Positions 28,003 to 37,722 of a DNA stretch of 64,000 nucleotides are shown here, piece after piece. The DNA is from Mesobacillus boroniphilus (GTDB taxonomy: Bacteria > Bacillota > Bacilli > Bacillales > Cytobacillaceae), in contig NZ_QTKX01000001.1 of assembly GCF_018424685.1 (NCBI RefSeq), positions 1,240,001-1,304,000 of the forward strand, read 5' to 3'. A program made the position numbers and the translations under genes. Every line of letters begins with the position of its first letter. The stretch's first letter is position 1. The notes under the pieces are model-generated. The model ran no database searches and was not told the origin of the DNA. It worked only from the letters and a program-made list of their open reading frames with translations.

Positions 28003-28270
28003 AGATTGTTTATTACAACTAAACTTCATAGAAAAGAACTTGTATAATAAATTCTCCACCAACAATAATTTGTCAGGTTTGTCTTTTGTTGACAACGAAA
28101 TTCATGGTTGCTATATTGAAATTAGCTGATTGCACACGTATTAGGCACTATGCAATTTGCTTATTCTAATGTTTTCAGACGTTTGAATAGGTCATGTATG
28201 AGGAACTAGTCGTTGTGATTTGCTAAATTTAAATCATGGCTTGTTCGGCCGATCTAGGAGGATTTTTTAC
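28003..28270 (+). other. Long leader region of the cold-shock gene
   Basis: This 268-bp gap before the cold-shock gene ends with a strong CTAGGAGG ribosome site. Cold-shock genes typically have long structured leaders that act as thermosensors, so an RNA thermoswitch is likely. A TATATT at about 28111 could be the -10 box. No coding potential is seen. Confidence 0.45.
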
Positions 28271-28471
28271 ATGAAAAACGGTAAAGTTAAATGGTTCAAT
28301 GCAGAAAAAGGTTTTGGATTCATCGAATCTGAAGACGGCAATGACGTTTTCGTACATTACTCTGCTATTCAAACAGAGGGTTTCAAAACATTAGAAGAAG
28401 GCCAGGAAGTATCTTTCGAGGTTGTTGAAGGTGCTCGCGGACCGCAAGCTGCTAACGTTACTAAACTATAA
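28271..28471 (+). CDS. Cold-shock protein (CspA/B family)
   Basis: A 66-residue single-strand nucleic-acid-binding OB fold. RNP1 (KGFGFIE) and RNP2 (VFVHY) are intact and the length is standard. It keeps mRNA unstructured at low temperature or in growth transitions. The ATG with AGGAGG 9 nt upstream was chosen; an upstream in-frame ATG would add 17 unrelated residues. A terminator follows. Confidence 0.96.
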   Translation: MKNGKVKWFNAEKGFGFIESEDGNDVFVHYSAIQTEGFKTLEEGQEVSFEVVEGARGPQAANVTKL

Positions 28472-28507
28472 TTTTCACTAAACTATCAATCTCAAGCTTA
28501 TTCTTTA

Positions 28508-28533
28508 GCTCAGCCATCTGGCTGGGCTTTTTA
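28508..28533 (+). terminator. Terminator of cold-shock gene
   Basis: GCTCAGCC and GGCTGGGC pair (one G-U) around ATCT, followed by TTTTTAT. Confidence 0.8.
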
Positions 28534-28617
28534 TGCACCAAAATTTCCAATTTTTTTGAAACCTTTCCATTATGGAAAACGTAATATCGTTAACAACTAT
28601 TCCACAAGGTGAGGTGT

Positions 28618-29577
28618 ATGATAATGGATGTCTTCTTAACAATTGCGGCTGGAGCAGGGATACTTTTTGCCATTGCTTATTTCTCTGGCAATGGAAGCAA
28701 AAAGAAAGTTTTATTGAAGGAGAGCATCCCGGACCGCCTTGGCTTGCTGGAAGTTGTGCCGGCTTCTGCTATCCTGAATAAATTGGAGAACGCACTACCG
28801 TATGAGTATATCAATCAAGTGAAACTACGCTTTTTAAGCGACCATCCCGAGGTTTCCGATGATGAATTCGAGTGGCGTCTATTTGAACTAAAACGATATT
28901 TCTTCCTCAATTCGGTCATGAAAAACACGCCAATGTTCAGCAGCAAGGTCGATGAGGTTTGGCATGAGATGCTGATGTTCACAAAGCAATATGAATCTTT
29001 TTCTGAGAAATACCTTGGCAAAATGCTTCATCACACCCCAAATTTAGAGCCGGAGCCGGCACCGCAGCAAAGGGCATTCTTTGATTGGGTATTCGCGCAG
29101 CTATTTGATATAACAGAATACACTTGGCAGGCATGGGGTGACTTTTTCCATTATCCAATGGATGTGGAAGTCCTTCAAAGAATCGAGTCACTTAGTGACG
29201 TTGAGCTGAAAAAACAATTTTTTAATGTTAATGAGGAAAATCAAGAGTTAGTGAATTATTTGATCACCAAGCTAAGGTCACAGTTGAGAAAAGCGCAAGA
29301 TATTTATACGATGGATAGGAAAGGCTCTTTTGGAAGACCAGCCCTTTTTGGTGACCTATCAGGATTAAGCCTGGTCATGGTGTTTTATTCATACTACTAC
29401 TTTGATGAGTACTGGGACTATACTCAAGTATACGCGTATTCCAACCAGGCTCATGGAACATCGGGCTGCAGTGCCGTTTTTTGCGGTTCCGGAGGAATCA
29501 ATGATTCACATAACGATGGAGGTGGCCACAGCTGTTCTAGCAGTTGTTCAAGCTGTGGTGGAGGATGTTCATCATAA
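28618..29577 (+). CDS. GRDP-like protein with Gly/Ser/Cys-rich tail
   Basis: A 319-residue protein with an N-terminal transmembrane segment. The central motif VDEVWHEMLMFTKQYESF followed by LGKMLHHTP matches the glycine-rich-domain-containing-protein (GRDP) family, in which the conserved His residues may bind metal. A Tyr/Asp-rich hydrophobic stretch (VFYSYYYFDEYWDYTQ) precedes a C-terminal tail packed with Cys, Ser and Gly (SSCSSCGGGCSS at the very end). In bacteria such Cys-rich ends may be modified or cross-linked; the role is unknown. ATG at 28618 behind AAGGTGAGG; an in-frame ATG at 28624 is possible. Confidence 0.7.
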   Translation: MIMDVFLTIAAGAGILFAIAYFSGNGSKKKVLLKESIPDRLGLLEVVPASAILNKLENALPYEYINQVKLRFLSDHPEVSDDEFEWRLFELKRYFFLNSVMKNTPMFSSKVDEVWHEMLMFTKQYESFSEKYLGKMLHHTPNLEPEPAPQQRAFFDWVFAQLFDITEYTWQAWGDFFHYPMDVEVLQRIESLSDVELKKQFFNVNEENQELVNYLITKLRSQLRKAQDIYTMDRKGSFGRPALFGDLSGLSLVMVFYSYYYFDEYWDYTQVYAYSNQAHGTSGCSAVFCGSGGINDSHNDGGGHSCSSSCSSCGGGCSS

Positions 29578-29584
29578 ATACGAA

Positions 29585-29616
29585 AAACCTGCTAACATCT
29601 GCTAGCAGGTTTTTAG
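29585..29616 (+). terminator. Terminator after GRDP-like gene
   Basis: AACCTGCTA and TAGCAGGTT form a 9-bp stem followed by TTTT. Three AGCTTTTT copies follow directly. Confidence 0.75.
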
Positions 29617-29628
29617 CTTTTTAGCTTT

Positions 29629-30471
29629 TTAGCTTTTTATGATTTTTTTGATTACATTCTGCAGATTACCTTCTGTTGTAATACTTGAAAAATCGATTCC
29701 CAACTGGACTGCTGTTTGTGCAACCTCTGGCCGGATCCCTGTAACAATGGTTTGTACACCAAGCAGCTTTAGTGCATCCATTAGCTTGAAGATTTGATGA
29801 GCGACCATCGTATCAACCATCACCACTCCTGAAAGATCAACAATCAGGGTATTGATCCTGGCATCGATACTTTGTGTAAGAGTTGATTCCATCAAGCCTT
29901 TTGCCCTCGTTGTATCGATTTCACCAATCAATGGCAGAAGGCCGATTTCCCTTGACAAGCTAATAACAGGTGCGCTCAATTCCTTAATTAAGCTTGCTTG
30001 AGAGGCTAAACGATTCATAAGGATTTCCATGAAAACAACAATAAAGGTTTCGAAGACATAATCCAGCGTATAATTAATCTTTTTTTCCCATGTAAAAACG
30101 TCGTCCAATGTGATTTCCATTTCCGTCTGTTTTACGAATCTTTGGACATATTCCCAGTAAACTCGACGGAAGACACCGGAATTCCATGCTACTTCTGTCA
30201 GGTCAGTTTTTGATTTAATACGGTCAGCTGCAGTCTGGCTCGTCCAGGCTGAAATGGTTTCCTTCATCTCTTCCTCTGTCTGATAAAGTGATTTGGCCAC
30301 AAGGCGGACATAATTTGAATTCTGTTCCTTCACCCTGTTCATAACATCTAGCGGGGCGTCAGCAGAGTAATCCGACCCCTTAATAACACGCTGCCGTTTT
30401 AACCAATCCTCGGTAAAATTCGTCGCATTGTCGACAAGAAACTTATATAACGCCTCTGTTTTTGGCTCCAT
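29629..30471 (-). CDS. RsbR-type stressosome protein (RsbRN-STAS)
   Basis: A 280-residue RsbR paralogue. The N-terminal non-haem-globin-like RsbRN domain covers about 1-150 and the C-terminal STAS domain about 160-275. The two STAS threonines that RsbT-type kinases phosphorylate are kept, in IGEIDTTRAK and LSGVVMVDTMVA. In Bacillus such proteins build the stressosome that triggers sigma-B after stress. No rsbS/rsbT genes are adjacent, so it acts as a separate paralogue. Single gene, ATG start. Confidence 0.92.
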   Translation of the reverse strand: MEPKTEALYKFLVDNATNFTEDWLKRQRVIKGSDYSADAPLDVMNRVKEQNSNYVRLVAKSLYQTEEEMKETISAWTSQTAADRIKSKTDLTEVAWNSGVFRRVYWEYVQRFVKQTEMEITLDDVFTWEKKINYTLDYVFETFIVVFMEILMNRLASQASLIKELSAPVISLSREIGLLPLIGEIDTTRAKGLMESTLTQSIDARINTLIVDLSGVVMVDTMVAHQIFKLMDALKLLGVQTIVTGIRPEVAQTAVQLGIDFSSITTEGNLQNVIKKIIKS

Positions 30472-30621
30472 TTAAATCCCTGCTTTATTGTATAGTCGTT
30501 ACATCTATTGTCGAAAAGAATAAATGAAAAGTCAAATTTCAAAATTAATCACTAATAGTATAACAATATACTATACTGGAGGAAAATTTAGGTAGAATTT
30601 AAAGGGGATATCTGATAGAAT

Positions 30622-30637
30622 TAGAACAAACGTTCTA
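30622..30637. promoter_or_regulatory. LexA/DinR SOS box upstream of sbcDC
   Basis: TAGAACAAACGTTCTA holds the Gram-positive SOS core GAAC-N4-GTTC (30624-30635) with the extra flanking TA pair. It lies 125 bp before sbcD; a TATAAT at 30683-30688 is the likely -10 box. Induction of sbcDC by DNA damage is expected, as reported for staphylococcal sbcDC. Confidence 0.75.
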
Positions 30638-30761
30638 GTAATCTTTCCTTTTTTTGAATGTCCATTAAAATTTTGAATTTGATATAATAGTAACATTGTC
30701 CAAAAAGACTTTTAACGAAAATTAAAATAGACAACTTTTTAAAAAACAGGGGGGAATTGGC

Positions 30762-31907
30762 ATGAAATTTATCCATACAGGTGACTGGCATCTTGGAAAG
30801 CTTGTACACGGTATGTATATGACTGAAGACCAGCGTGAGGTATTGAATCAATTTGTTGACCTTGTTGCCGACGAACAGCCTGATGCTGTTGTGATTGCAG
30901 GGGATCTGTATGACAGGTCCGTACCTCCTACTGATGCAGTAGAACTTCTTGATGAAGTGCTCTTCAGGATCAACGTGGAACTGAACACGCCGATTGTTGC
31001 GATTGCAGGGAACCACGACAGTGCAGAACGTCTTTCATTTGGCAGCTCATGGTACCGCCACAACCATTTTTACCTTACCGGCAAATTGACGAATGACTTT
31101 AGGCCTGTACATATAAACGGGGTCAATTTTTATCTAGTCCCTTATGCTGAAACTGGCATGGTCCGCCATATGCTAGGCGATTCTTCAATTCATTCGCATC
31201 AGGATGCGATGAAGGCAGTGATTGGCAAAATTGAAGAAAACCTTAATCCAGACGAAGCAAATGTTTTTGTTGGACATGCTTTCGTACTTGGTGGTGACTC
31301 GTGTGATTCAGAGCGCTCTTTGTCGGTCGGAGGTTCTGGCTGTGTCACGCAGGATCTCTTTGATCCATTCGCTTTTACAGCACTGGGGCATCTTCACAGC
31401 CCAGATGCAATCAAGCATGACAAGATAAAATACTCTGGCTCCCTATTAAAATATTCATTTTCAGAGGCAAAGCAGCGCAAATCGATTTCAATCGTAGAAA
31501 TGAATGAAAACGGCAGTTTTGAAATGCGCTACAAGACCCTGAAACCGAAGCAAGATATGCGCGAATTGGAAGGTCACCTTGAACAGCTTTTGGATCCATC
31601 CTTTTATGAAAAAGAAAATACCAGTGATTATTTAAAAGTAACTTTGCTTGATGATGGGGCCATGATCGACCCGATGGGCAAACTGCGCCAGGTCTTCCCG
31701 AATGTCCTCCACCTAGAGCGTAAAATCGAATCAATTGATCAGAAGCATAAGCAACACTTTAAATCAATCAAAGAAGAGAAAAAGTCAGAACTAGAGCTTT
31801 TCGAACAGTTTTACAAGGAAATGACGACAAGTGAATTTACTGAAGATAAACGAGGAGTCATGACAGATGTGATTGGCAAAGTATTGAAGGAGGAGGGTCA
31901 AAAATGA
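30762..31907 (+). CDS. sbcD: Exonuclease subunit SbcD (Mre11-like)
   Basis: A 381-residue Mn2+-dependent nuclease subunit. The calcineurin-like phosphoesterase motifs are HTGDWHLGK, DAVVIAGDLYDR, VAIAGNHDS, FVGHAFVLGG and ALGHLHSP. With SbcC it opens DNA hairpins and trims blocked double-strand ends. ATG behind AGGGGGGAA; its end overlaps sbcC by 4 nt. The SOS box upstream suggests damage control. Confidence 0.96.
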   Translation: MKFIHTGDWHLGKLVHGMYMTEDQREVLNQFVDLVADEQPDAVVIAGDLYDRSVPPTDAVELLDEVLFRINVELNTPIVAIAGNHDSAERLSFGSSWYRHNHFYLTGKLTNDFRPVHINGVNFYLVPYAETGMVRHMLGDSSIHSHQDAMKAVIGKIEENLNPDEANVFVGHAFVLGGDSCDSERSLSVGGSGCVTQDLFDPFAFTALGHLHSPDAIKHDKIKYSGSLLKYSFSEAKQRKSISIVEMNENGSFEMRYKTLKPKQDMRELEGHLEQLLDPSFYEKENTSDYLKVTLLDDGAMIDPMGKLRQVFPNVLHLERKIESIDQKHKQHFKSIKEEKKSELELFEQFYKEMTTSEFTEDKRGVMTDVIGKVLKEEGQK

Positions 31908-34900
31908 AACCTCTGAAACTGACGATGCAGGCTTTCGGGCCATATGCCGGTACGGAAACGATTGATTTCAAACAGCTTGAGAACAGAACGATGTTTGTCA
32001 TTTCAGGTAAAACAGGATCTGGAAAGACAACCATTTTTGACGGAATCAGTTATGCGATATACGGCAAGGCAAGCGGTGAGGACCGTAATGGCCCCGATTT
32101 GCGGAGCCAATTTGCTGATGATGAGTTATTGACTGAAGTTACGCTTGAGTTTTCTTTGCGCCAAAAGACATACAGGATTACCAGGTCTCCGCAGCAGGAA
32201 AGGAAAAAGAGGTCTGGTGAAGGAACAACAAGTGTCGGTGCTAAAGCAGAATTTTATTTGATTGATGAAAACGGAGAACTGCAACTGCTTGCTTCAAATG
32301 TCCGAGAAGTGGATGAAAAGATCAAGGAGATCATGATCATCGACAGCAATCAATTCCGGCAGATTCTGATGATTCCACAGGGAGAGTTCCGTAAGCTTTT
32401 AACATCGGACAGTAAGGAAAAGGAAGTCATACTGCAAAGACTTTTCCATACCGAAATCTATAAACGAGTAGAGGATAAGCTTAAAGAAGAAGCAACGTTG
32501 TTGAAAAAATCGGTTGAGGACCAGGTTGAAAAAAGGAATTCTGCACTTCGCAGCATTAAGGCTGTTGAAAATGATGAATTGAAGGAGTATGTAGAAGCCG
32601 GCAGCACAAATGATGTCCTGATCCTTCCGCTTTTAAAAGAAGAAATTGGTGCAATGGAAACAAAACTTGATGACCTGAACAAGGACCGTGAAAAGCTTCA
32701 ATTGAATCGCGACAAGATGCAGCAACGTTTGTTCGAAGCTGAAGCAACTTTGAAACAAATCCAATCACTTGAATCCCTGAAGGCGACAAAGGAAAAGCTG
32801 GAATCACAAAAGGATCTTTTTGCAGAAAAAGAAAAACAAACAACGCTCGCAAAAAAAGCTGCCCTACTGGATTCACAGGAACAGCTTTGCCACAGACTTA
32901 AGGCAGACTTTGACGCGGTGACAAACCAGGTGAATGCTATCACGAAAAGAATTGAACAGCTAACAGAAAGACTTTCTGCAACGGAAAAGGAACATCAAAA
33001 ACAAATTGATCGGGAACCTGAGCGCAAAGCAGCTGCTGAACAGGTTAGTAAACTTGAGCATATGAAGGAAGATGTATATGCATTTGCCAGCACAGCATCA
33101 CATTTCAATGAGATAAAGCGATTGCTGGAATCAACAGTACAGGGCCGGGAGAAGGATGAAATCCAGCTCAAGGCAGCTGAAGAGCGCCTCAAATCCTTAC
33201 TGACAGAAAAGGAAGATGCCGAAAAGGCTCAGATTACTTATCTGGAGAATGACCGAAAATTGGAAAAGCTGCTTCTCGAATTGGACAAATTGAATAGACT
33301 TGGGAACCATAACCAGAAAGTGAAAGAGATTCGAGCAAGATTTGAAGCCAGCAAAGGCATTTTTAACCAGGCTGTTTCCAGACTGAACGATGCCAAAGCC
33401 GCAGTAGAAGAGCTTGAACAAAAATGGCTGCATTCACAGGCTGCAGTTTTGGCTGCCTCACTGAATGATGGTGGTGCTTGCCCTGTTTGCGGATCAGAGC
33501 ATCATCCTGAACCTGCGAAAGCAAGTGAAGGCTTTATTCCGACCGAAGAAGATCTAAAAGCTGCACGGGAGCAGATTACAGGTATCGAGAGAGAAAAGAG
33601 CGCTGCTGAAAAATCATATATCGAGGCAGATACGACACTAAGGTCAATGATCGAAACAGGAGAGGAAATGATTGCTGAGATCGTTAAATTCCGCTCTGAC
33701 TTTGTTGTTGACCAGTTAGCTGATACCGTACTACTGACTGAAAGTGATGTTGAAAAGCTGAAAAATGAACAGAAACAACATTCGGTGAAACTAAAAGGCC
33801 TGGAAAAAATCAAAGCTGAAATCAAAAGGCTTGAAGACGATCGGGAAAGGCTGATGAAGCAGCTAAAAGCAATCGATGAAAGCTATCAAAACCTGATGAT
33901 CCAGTACACTGAAAAGAAGACCACTCTCGAGAGAATGACAGAGAAAATACCCGAACAGCTTCGCTCACTGCAAGTGTACGAGTCAAAACTGAAATCAGCT
34001 GGACTCTTGCAGAAGCAGCTGGATGAGGAACTGGAGCAGGCCCGGAAGAATTTCCAGGAAGCGAAAGAACTTCTGGGAACCGAAAAAGCCCGTTGTGAAG
34101 TGACTGAAAAGAGATTGAAAGAAGTAGATTCACAATTGACTGCCGAACGGGAAACATTCAAAAACAATATGACAGCTCAGGGCTTTGAAAACTATCAGGC
34201 ATATCACCAGGCGAAAATAACAGAACAGGCTATTCAACAGCTTGATACAGAAATCAAAAATTATCGGGAAGAAGTGAGATCTGTTACAGACCGCTTCGCA
34301 GAGCTTTCCGATACGCTTAAAGACATCAAAAAGCCTGATATGGAAACTCTTCAAACAGAATTTGCACAATTAAATAAAATAATCAAAGAAACAGATGAAG
34401 CATATCAGGATCTAAACCTGAAAAAACGCGATAATCAGTCTATACTTGAGCATGTATTATCCTTGAATGAGCAGATGAAGGTGTTTGAGGAAAAATACAA
34501 GCTGGTCGGCCATTTATTCGAAATTTCAAAAGGCCAGAACACATACAGGATTACGTTCGAACGTTTTGTCCTGGCAGCTTTCCTTGATGATATACTTGCT
34601 GAGGCAAATATAAGGCTCAGCAAGATGACAAGCGGACGATACCGCTTATTACGGAAGACTGATCGTTCAAAAGGAAATGTACAGAGTGGATTGGAGCTTT
34701 TGGTTTTGGATGCATATACCGGACAGGAGAGGCATGTAAAGACATTGTCTGGAGGAGAAAGCTTCAAGGCTGCGTTATCACTAGCGCTGGGACTTGCCGA
34801 TGTGGTCCAGAATTACGCAGGTGGAGTTTCATTAGAGACAATGTTCATAGATGAAGGCTTCGGAACCCTTGATCCAGAGTCTCTGGACCAGGCCATAGAA

Positions 34901-35041
34901 GCATTAATCGATATCCAGAGCAGCGGCCGACTTGTCGGAATCATCTCCCATGTACCAGAGCTAAAGGAACGGATCGACGCAAGGCTAGAGGTCATATCCA
35001 GCCAAACCGGAAGCAAAACAGAGTTTCATTTAATGAATTAA
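31904..35041 (+). CDS. sbcC: Exonuclease subunit SbcC (Rad50-like)
   Basis: A 1045-residue SMC-like ATPase. N-terminal Walker A GKTGSGKTT near residues 35-43; two long coiled coils (about 180-500 and 560-830); zinc hook CPVC beginning near residue 526; C-terminal ABC signature TLSGGESF and Walker B MFIDEGFGTLDPES. It partners SbcD as ATP-driven hairpin nuclease. Overlap ATGA with sbcD shows coupling. Normal length; terminator 7 nt after the stop. Confidence 0.96.
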   Translation: MKPLKLTMQAFGPYAGTETIDFKQLENRTMFVISGKTGSGKTTIFDGISYAIYGKASGEDRNGPDLRSQFADDELLTEVTLEFSLRQKTYRITRSPQQERKKRSGEGTTSVGAKAEFYLIDENGELQLLASNVREVDEKIKEIMIIDSNQFRQILMIPQGEFRKLLTSDSKEKEVILQRLFHTEIYKRVEDKLKEEATLLKKSVEDQVEKRNSALRSIKAVENDELKEYVEAGSTNDVLILPLLKEEIGAMETKLDDLNKDREKLQLNRDKMQQRLFEAEATLKQIQSLESLKATKEKLESQKDLFAEKEKQTTLAKKAALLDSQEQLCHRLKADFDAVTNQVNAITKRIEQLTERLSATEKEHQKQIDREPERKAAAEQVSKLEHMKEDVYAFASTASHFNEIKRLLESTVQGREKDEIQLKAAEERLKSLLTEKEDAEKAQITYLENDRKLEKLLLELDKLNRLGNHNQKVKEIRARFEASKGIFNQAVSRLNDAKAAVEELEQKWLHSQAAVLAASLNDGGACPVCGSEHHPEPAKASEGFIPTEEDLKAAREQITGIEREKSAAEKSYIEADTTLRSMIETGEEMIAEIVKFRSDFVVDQLADTVLLTESDVEKLKNEQKQHSVKLKGLEKIKAEIKRLEDDRERLMKQLKAIDESYQNLMIQYTEKKTTLERMTEKIPEQLRSLQVYESKLKSAGLLQKQLDEELEQARKNFQEAKELLGTEKARCEVTEKRLKEVDSQLTAERETFKNNMTAQGFENYQAYHQAKITEQAIQQLDTEIKNYREEVRSVTDRFAELSDTLKDIKKPDMETLQTEFAQLNKIIKETDEAYQDLNLKKRDNQSILEHVLSLNEQMKVFEEKYKLVGHLFEISKGQNTYRITFERFVLAAFLDDILAEANIRLSKMTSGRYRLLRKTDRSKGNVQSGLELLVLDAYTGQERHVKTLSGGESFKAALSLALGLADVVQNYAGGVSLETMFIDEGFGTLDPESLDQAIEALIDIQSSGRLVGIISHVPELKERIDARLEVISSQTGSKTEFHLMN

Positions 35042-35047
35042 CTATCG

Positions 35048-35080
35048 AATACAGCATCTTGAAAGAGGTGCTGTATTTTC
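35048..35080 (+). terminator. Terminator of sbcDC
   Basis: AATACAGCATCTT and GAGGTGCTGTATT pair over 13 bp (two G-U) around GAAA, followed by TTC. Confidence 0.75.
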
Positions 35081-35212
35081 GCGATTACACAGCAGCTTTC
35101 ACAACCGGAATTACGAGCCTTATGGTTTGGATGCCTACTCCTAGAGAGCTGGAATACAGGAAGAAAAAACATACGAATACGTTACAGAAATATGTCAGCA
35201 GGGAGTTTTAAC

Positions 35213-36274
35213 ATGGATTTTGAAGTTCAATACTTATCATTTTACGTTGTACAGGTAGAAGGCAAAGGCGAGCAGGCAGATAAAAGGTATAAGCATTTCC
35301 AGACATTGAATGAGGAAGAATATGAATCTAGTCATCTGAAGGATTTTCTCGACGGGGAGTTCACTAAAATCGTCAAGCGCAAGGTAGAACGCCATCCCAA
35401 AACAGATGAAGTTCCTACTAAGCTTGGCTACTTCATAGTTGAGGATGGGCATGATTTAACATCCAATCCAAATTACAATCAATTCCATCGTGTACGTTTT
35501 GCGGAATCAAAGGAAGTATTTCAGCAAGAGAGCGAAAAATTCGCTATTGCTTACGTTGATACAAGCGCAGTAAGAGGCGGGGCTTTCATTGTAGCAAGGG
35601 CTAAGCTTCGCAAATATTTTGATGATGCATTTGTTTTTATCCTGAAATGTGATTTTGAACCAAAAGTAGCATCCATTTCGGATGAATCTACATTGATCCG
35701 ACAGGTGGAAATGGCGATAACGACTAAAAATATGAAATCAATACAGTATCCCTATATGCCAGAAGAGGGAATGATCCAGGATAATGAACTGAAAATCAAC
35801 CAGTCTTCCCATGCACGTTATTTTGAAGACTTCCTGAAATTTGTGGAGTATGGCCAGTCGATGCCGGAAATCGTAAAGACCCAGGTCATAGAAATGGTGC
35901 GCGGGCATATGGAAGAAACATTTGAGCCAGAAAGTGAAGAACGGGAGCAGCTTGAAAACGCCATGGAAATATGGGCGGCCAGCGACAAGCGCGAGCTCCA
36001 GGAACGCTTCGAGCCCGAGCAGGTCATTGAAGCGGCTGCACAGCTTATCGAGCATACCCCTGAACTGGAACTGAAAATGAAGCTCGATCATATTTCGGTT
36101 AAAGGCTTGCTGGCTGATTACGGTGACAGCATCCATCTGGCAAAGGTTAATGGGAAGTATGTCATCATGATCGAAGCAGATACTATTACCTTCGAAAAAG
36201 GCTTTTCTCCTGTCGAATTTGCAAAACCGGATGAAATCGGTACAGTTGTTGAGAGAATCCGGCAAAAGAGCTAA
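35213..36274 (+). CDS. DUF3900 family protein
   Basis: A 353-residue soluble acidic protein that I assign to DUF3900, a Bacillus family of unknown function. Its general look (mixed alpha/beta N-half, DTSAVRGGAFIVARAKL, then an acidic helical part and a C-terminal IMIEADTITFEKGFSPVEF) recalls nucleoid-associated NdpA/YejK proteins, but that link is only an impression. The ATG at 35213 follows GCAGGGAG; an upstream in-frame start adds 7 residues without gain. Single gene with its own terminator. Confidence 0.75.
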   Translation: MDFEVQYLSFYVVQVEGKGEQADKRYKHFQTLNEEEYESSHLKDFLDGEFTKIVKRKVERHPKTDEVPTKLGYFIVEDGHDLTSNPNYNQFHRVRFAESKEVFQQESEKFAIAYVDTSAVRGGAFIVARAKLRKYFDDAFVFILKCDFEPKVASISDESTLIRQVEMAITTKNMKSIQYPYMPEEGMIQDNELKINQSSHARYFEDFLKFVEYGQSMPEIVKTQVIEMVRGHMEETFEPESEEREQLENAMEIWAASDKRELQERFEPEQVIEAAAQLIEHTPELELKMKLDHISVKGLLADYGDSIHLAKVNGKYVIMIEADTITFEKGFSPVEFAKPDEIGTVVERIRQKS

Positions 36275-36306
36275 CCAAAATAAAAATGCTAGATCTACTA
36301 TCACAC

Positions 36307-36338
36307 AAAAAGCATTGGCGCATTGCCAATGCTTTTTT
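36307..36338 (+). terminator. Rho-independent terminator
   Basis: AAAGCATTGGC and GCCAATGCTTT form an 11-bp perfect stem around a 5-nt loop, followed by TTT. Confidence 0.85.
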
Positions 36339-36416
36339 ACACCCTTGTCATCAACTGCATATTTTGGTTACAATTGGAAAGAAGGGATGATAGTTTAGCA
36401 GCAAGGGGGATATTGG

Positions 36417-36911
36417 TTGATTACTACATATGTAAATTGGAATAATGCAAGGGTAAAGTTAACCTGGAAAAAAAGTGATCAACTTCCACCAAGGGATTTG
36501 ATCAGCAGTGTACATGGATTCTGCTTTTTAGAGAATATGGTGCTGCTGGTAAACTTGAATCATCGCGGATGGGATATGACTGGCGGCCATATTGAGGATG
36601 GTGAATCTGCTGAGGAATGCTTTAAGAGAGAGACTATGGAAGAGGCCTATGTTTCTGGGGATTGCACGCTTTTAGGCTCTATTATTGTGGATCATAGTGA
36701 AAACTCGCAATGGAATGATAATAGTCCTTACCCTAAAATTGGCTTTCAGGTGTTTTATCGGATGGACATAACAGAAGTACATAAATTCGAAGCAGAATAC
36801 GAATCCTCAGAACGAATTTTTGTCAATATAGGCCAGGTACGTGAATATTATCATGAATGGCACGAGCTGTATGAGCACATTTTAAGCTGCGCAGCCAGCG
36901 AAAAATCATAG
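36417..36911 (+). CDS. Nudix hydrolase
   Basis: A 164-residue Nudix-family pyrophosphohydrolase. The Nudix box starts at GGHIEDGESAEECFKRETMEE, with the REtxEE metal-binding core in place. Substrate unknown; such enzymes clear modified nucleotides or other diphosphates. TTG start after GGGGGATATTGG. The methyltransferase gene follows within about 25 nt, so they are probably co-transcribed. Confidence 0.88.
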   Translation: MITTYVNWNNARVKLTWKKSDQLPPRDLISSVHGFCFLENMVLLVNLNHRGWDMTGGHIEDGESAEECFKRETMEEAYVSGDCTLLGSIIVDHSENSQWNDNSPYPKIGFQVFYRMDITEVHKFEAEYESSERIFVNIGQVREYYHEWHELYEHILSCAASEKS

Positions 36912-36935
36912 ATTAATATAGTAAGGATGAATGGA

Positions 36936-37715
36936 ATGGATGCAGTTAAACAAAATAGTCTTGCATGGGACAAAAAGGTTGAAAGTGAATCAGTATATAC
37001 CAAGGCAGTTTCTAGAGAAATTATTGAAAAAAGCAAAGCAGGTGAATGGAAAGTTACCGTGACAACTGGAAAACCGGTCCCAAGAAACTGGTTTCCGCAA
37101 TCAATGGCAGGATTGAAAGTTCTTTGTCTTGCTTCGGGGGGAGGACAGCAGGGGCCTGTTCTGGCTGCGGCGGGAGCTGATGTGACAGTTGTTGATATTT
37201 CAAAAAAACAGCTGGGGCAGGATGAGTTTGTCGCCAGAAGAGATGCACTTCATTTAAGTACCTTACAATGCAGTATGACAGATCTGTCGGCGTTCAATGA
37301 TGAGGAATTTGACATGATCATCCACCCGGTGGCTAATGTATTCGTCGAAGACATTTCCCCGGTGTGGAAGGAAGCATCAAGAGTTTTGAAGAACAAAGGA
37401 ACGCTTATATCCGGTTTTACAAATCCTCTCTTATTCATCTTTGATGACGAAGAAGACATGAAAGGGAATCTCGTGGTGAAGAATAAAATTCCCGGTTCAT
37501 CAATGGATTACCTGACAGAGCATCAAAAAGAGGAATATATTAAATCAGGCAATACAATCGAATTCTTCCATACATTAGAAGACCAGATACAGGGGCAAGT
37601 CGATGCGGGATTTGTCATCGCTGGATTGTACGAAGACGATTTCGGCGGCAGAAGGCCACTGGATGAATATATTAAATGTTTTGTCGCAACAAAAGCAGTT
37701 AAAATAAAGCTCTGA
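36936..37715 (+). CDS. Class I SAM-dependent methyltransferase
   Basis: A 259-residue Rossmann methyltransferase. Motif I is LKVLCLASGGGQQGPVLAA, motif II VTVVDISKKQL and the post-motif EEFDMIIHPVANVFVED. No clue to the acceptor. ATG at 36936 is 8 nt from AAGGA; the ATG at 36927 is on the ribosome site. Follows the Nudix gene and precedes a strong terminator. Confidence 0.88.
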   Translation: MDAVKQNSLAWDKKVESESVYTKAVSREIIEKSKAGEWKVTVTTGKPVPRNWFPQSMAGLKVLCLASGGGQQGPVLAAAGADVTVVDISKKQLGQDEFVARRDALHLSTLQCSMTDLSAFNDEEFDMIIHPVANVFVEDISPVWKEASRVLKNKGTLISGFTNPLLFIFDDEEDMKGNLVVKNKIPGSSMDYLTEHQKEEYIKSGNTIEFFHTLEDQIQGQVDAGFVIAGLYEDDFGGRRPLDEYIKCFVATKAVKIKL

Positions 37716-37722
37716 ATTAGTT

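Noticed and set aside
31904..35041. Many minus-strand Ser/Phe-rich frames in sbcC
   Set aside because: Artefacts of the coiled-coil codon bias of sbcC.
35122..35211. 29-codon ORF (starting MVWMPTPRELEYRKKKH) just before the DUF3900 gene
   Set aside because: Weak ribosome site and too short to judge; its end overlaps the DUF3900 ribosome site, so it could be a leader peptide, but support is thin.
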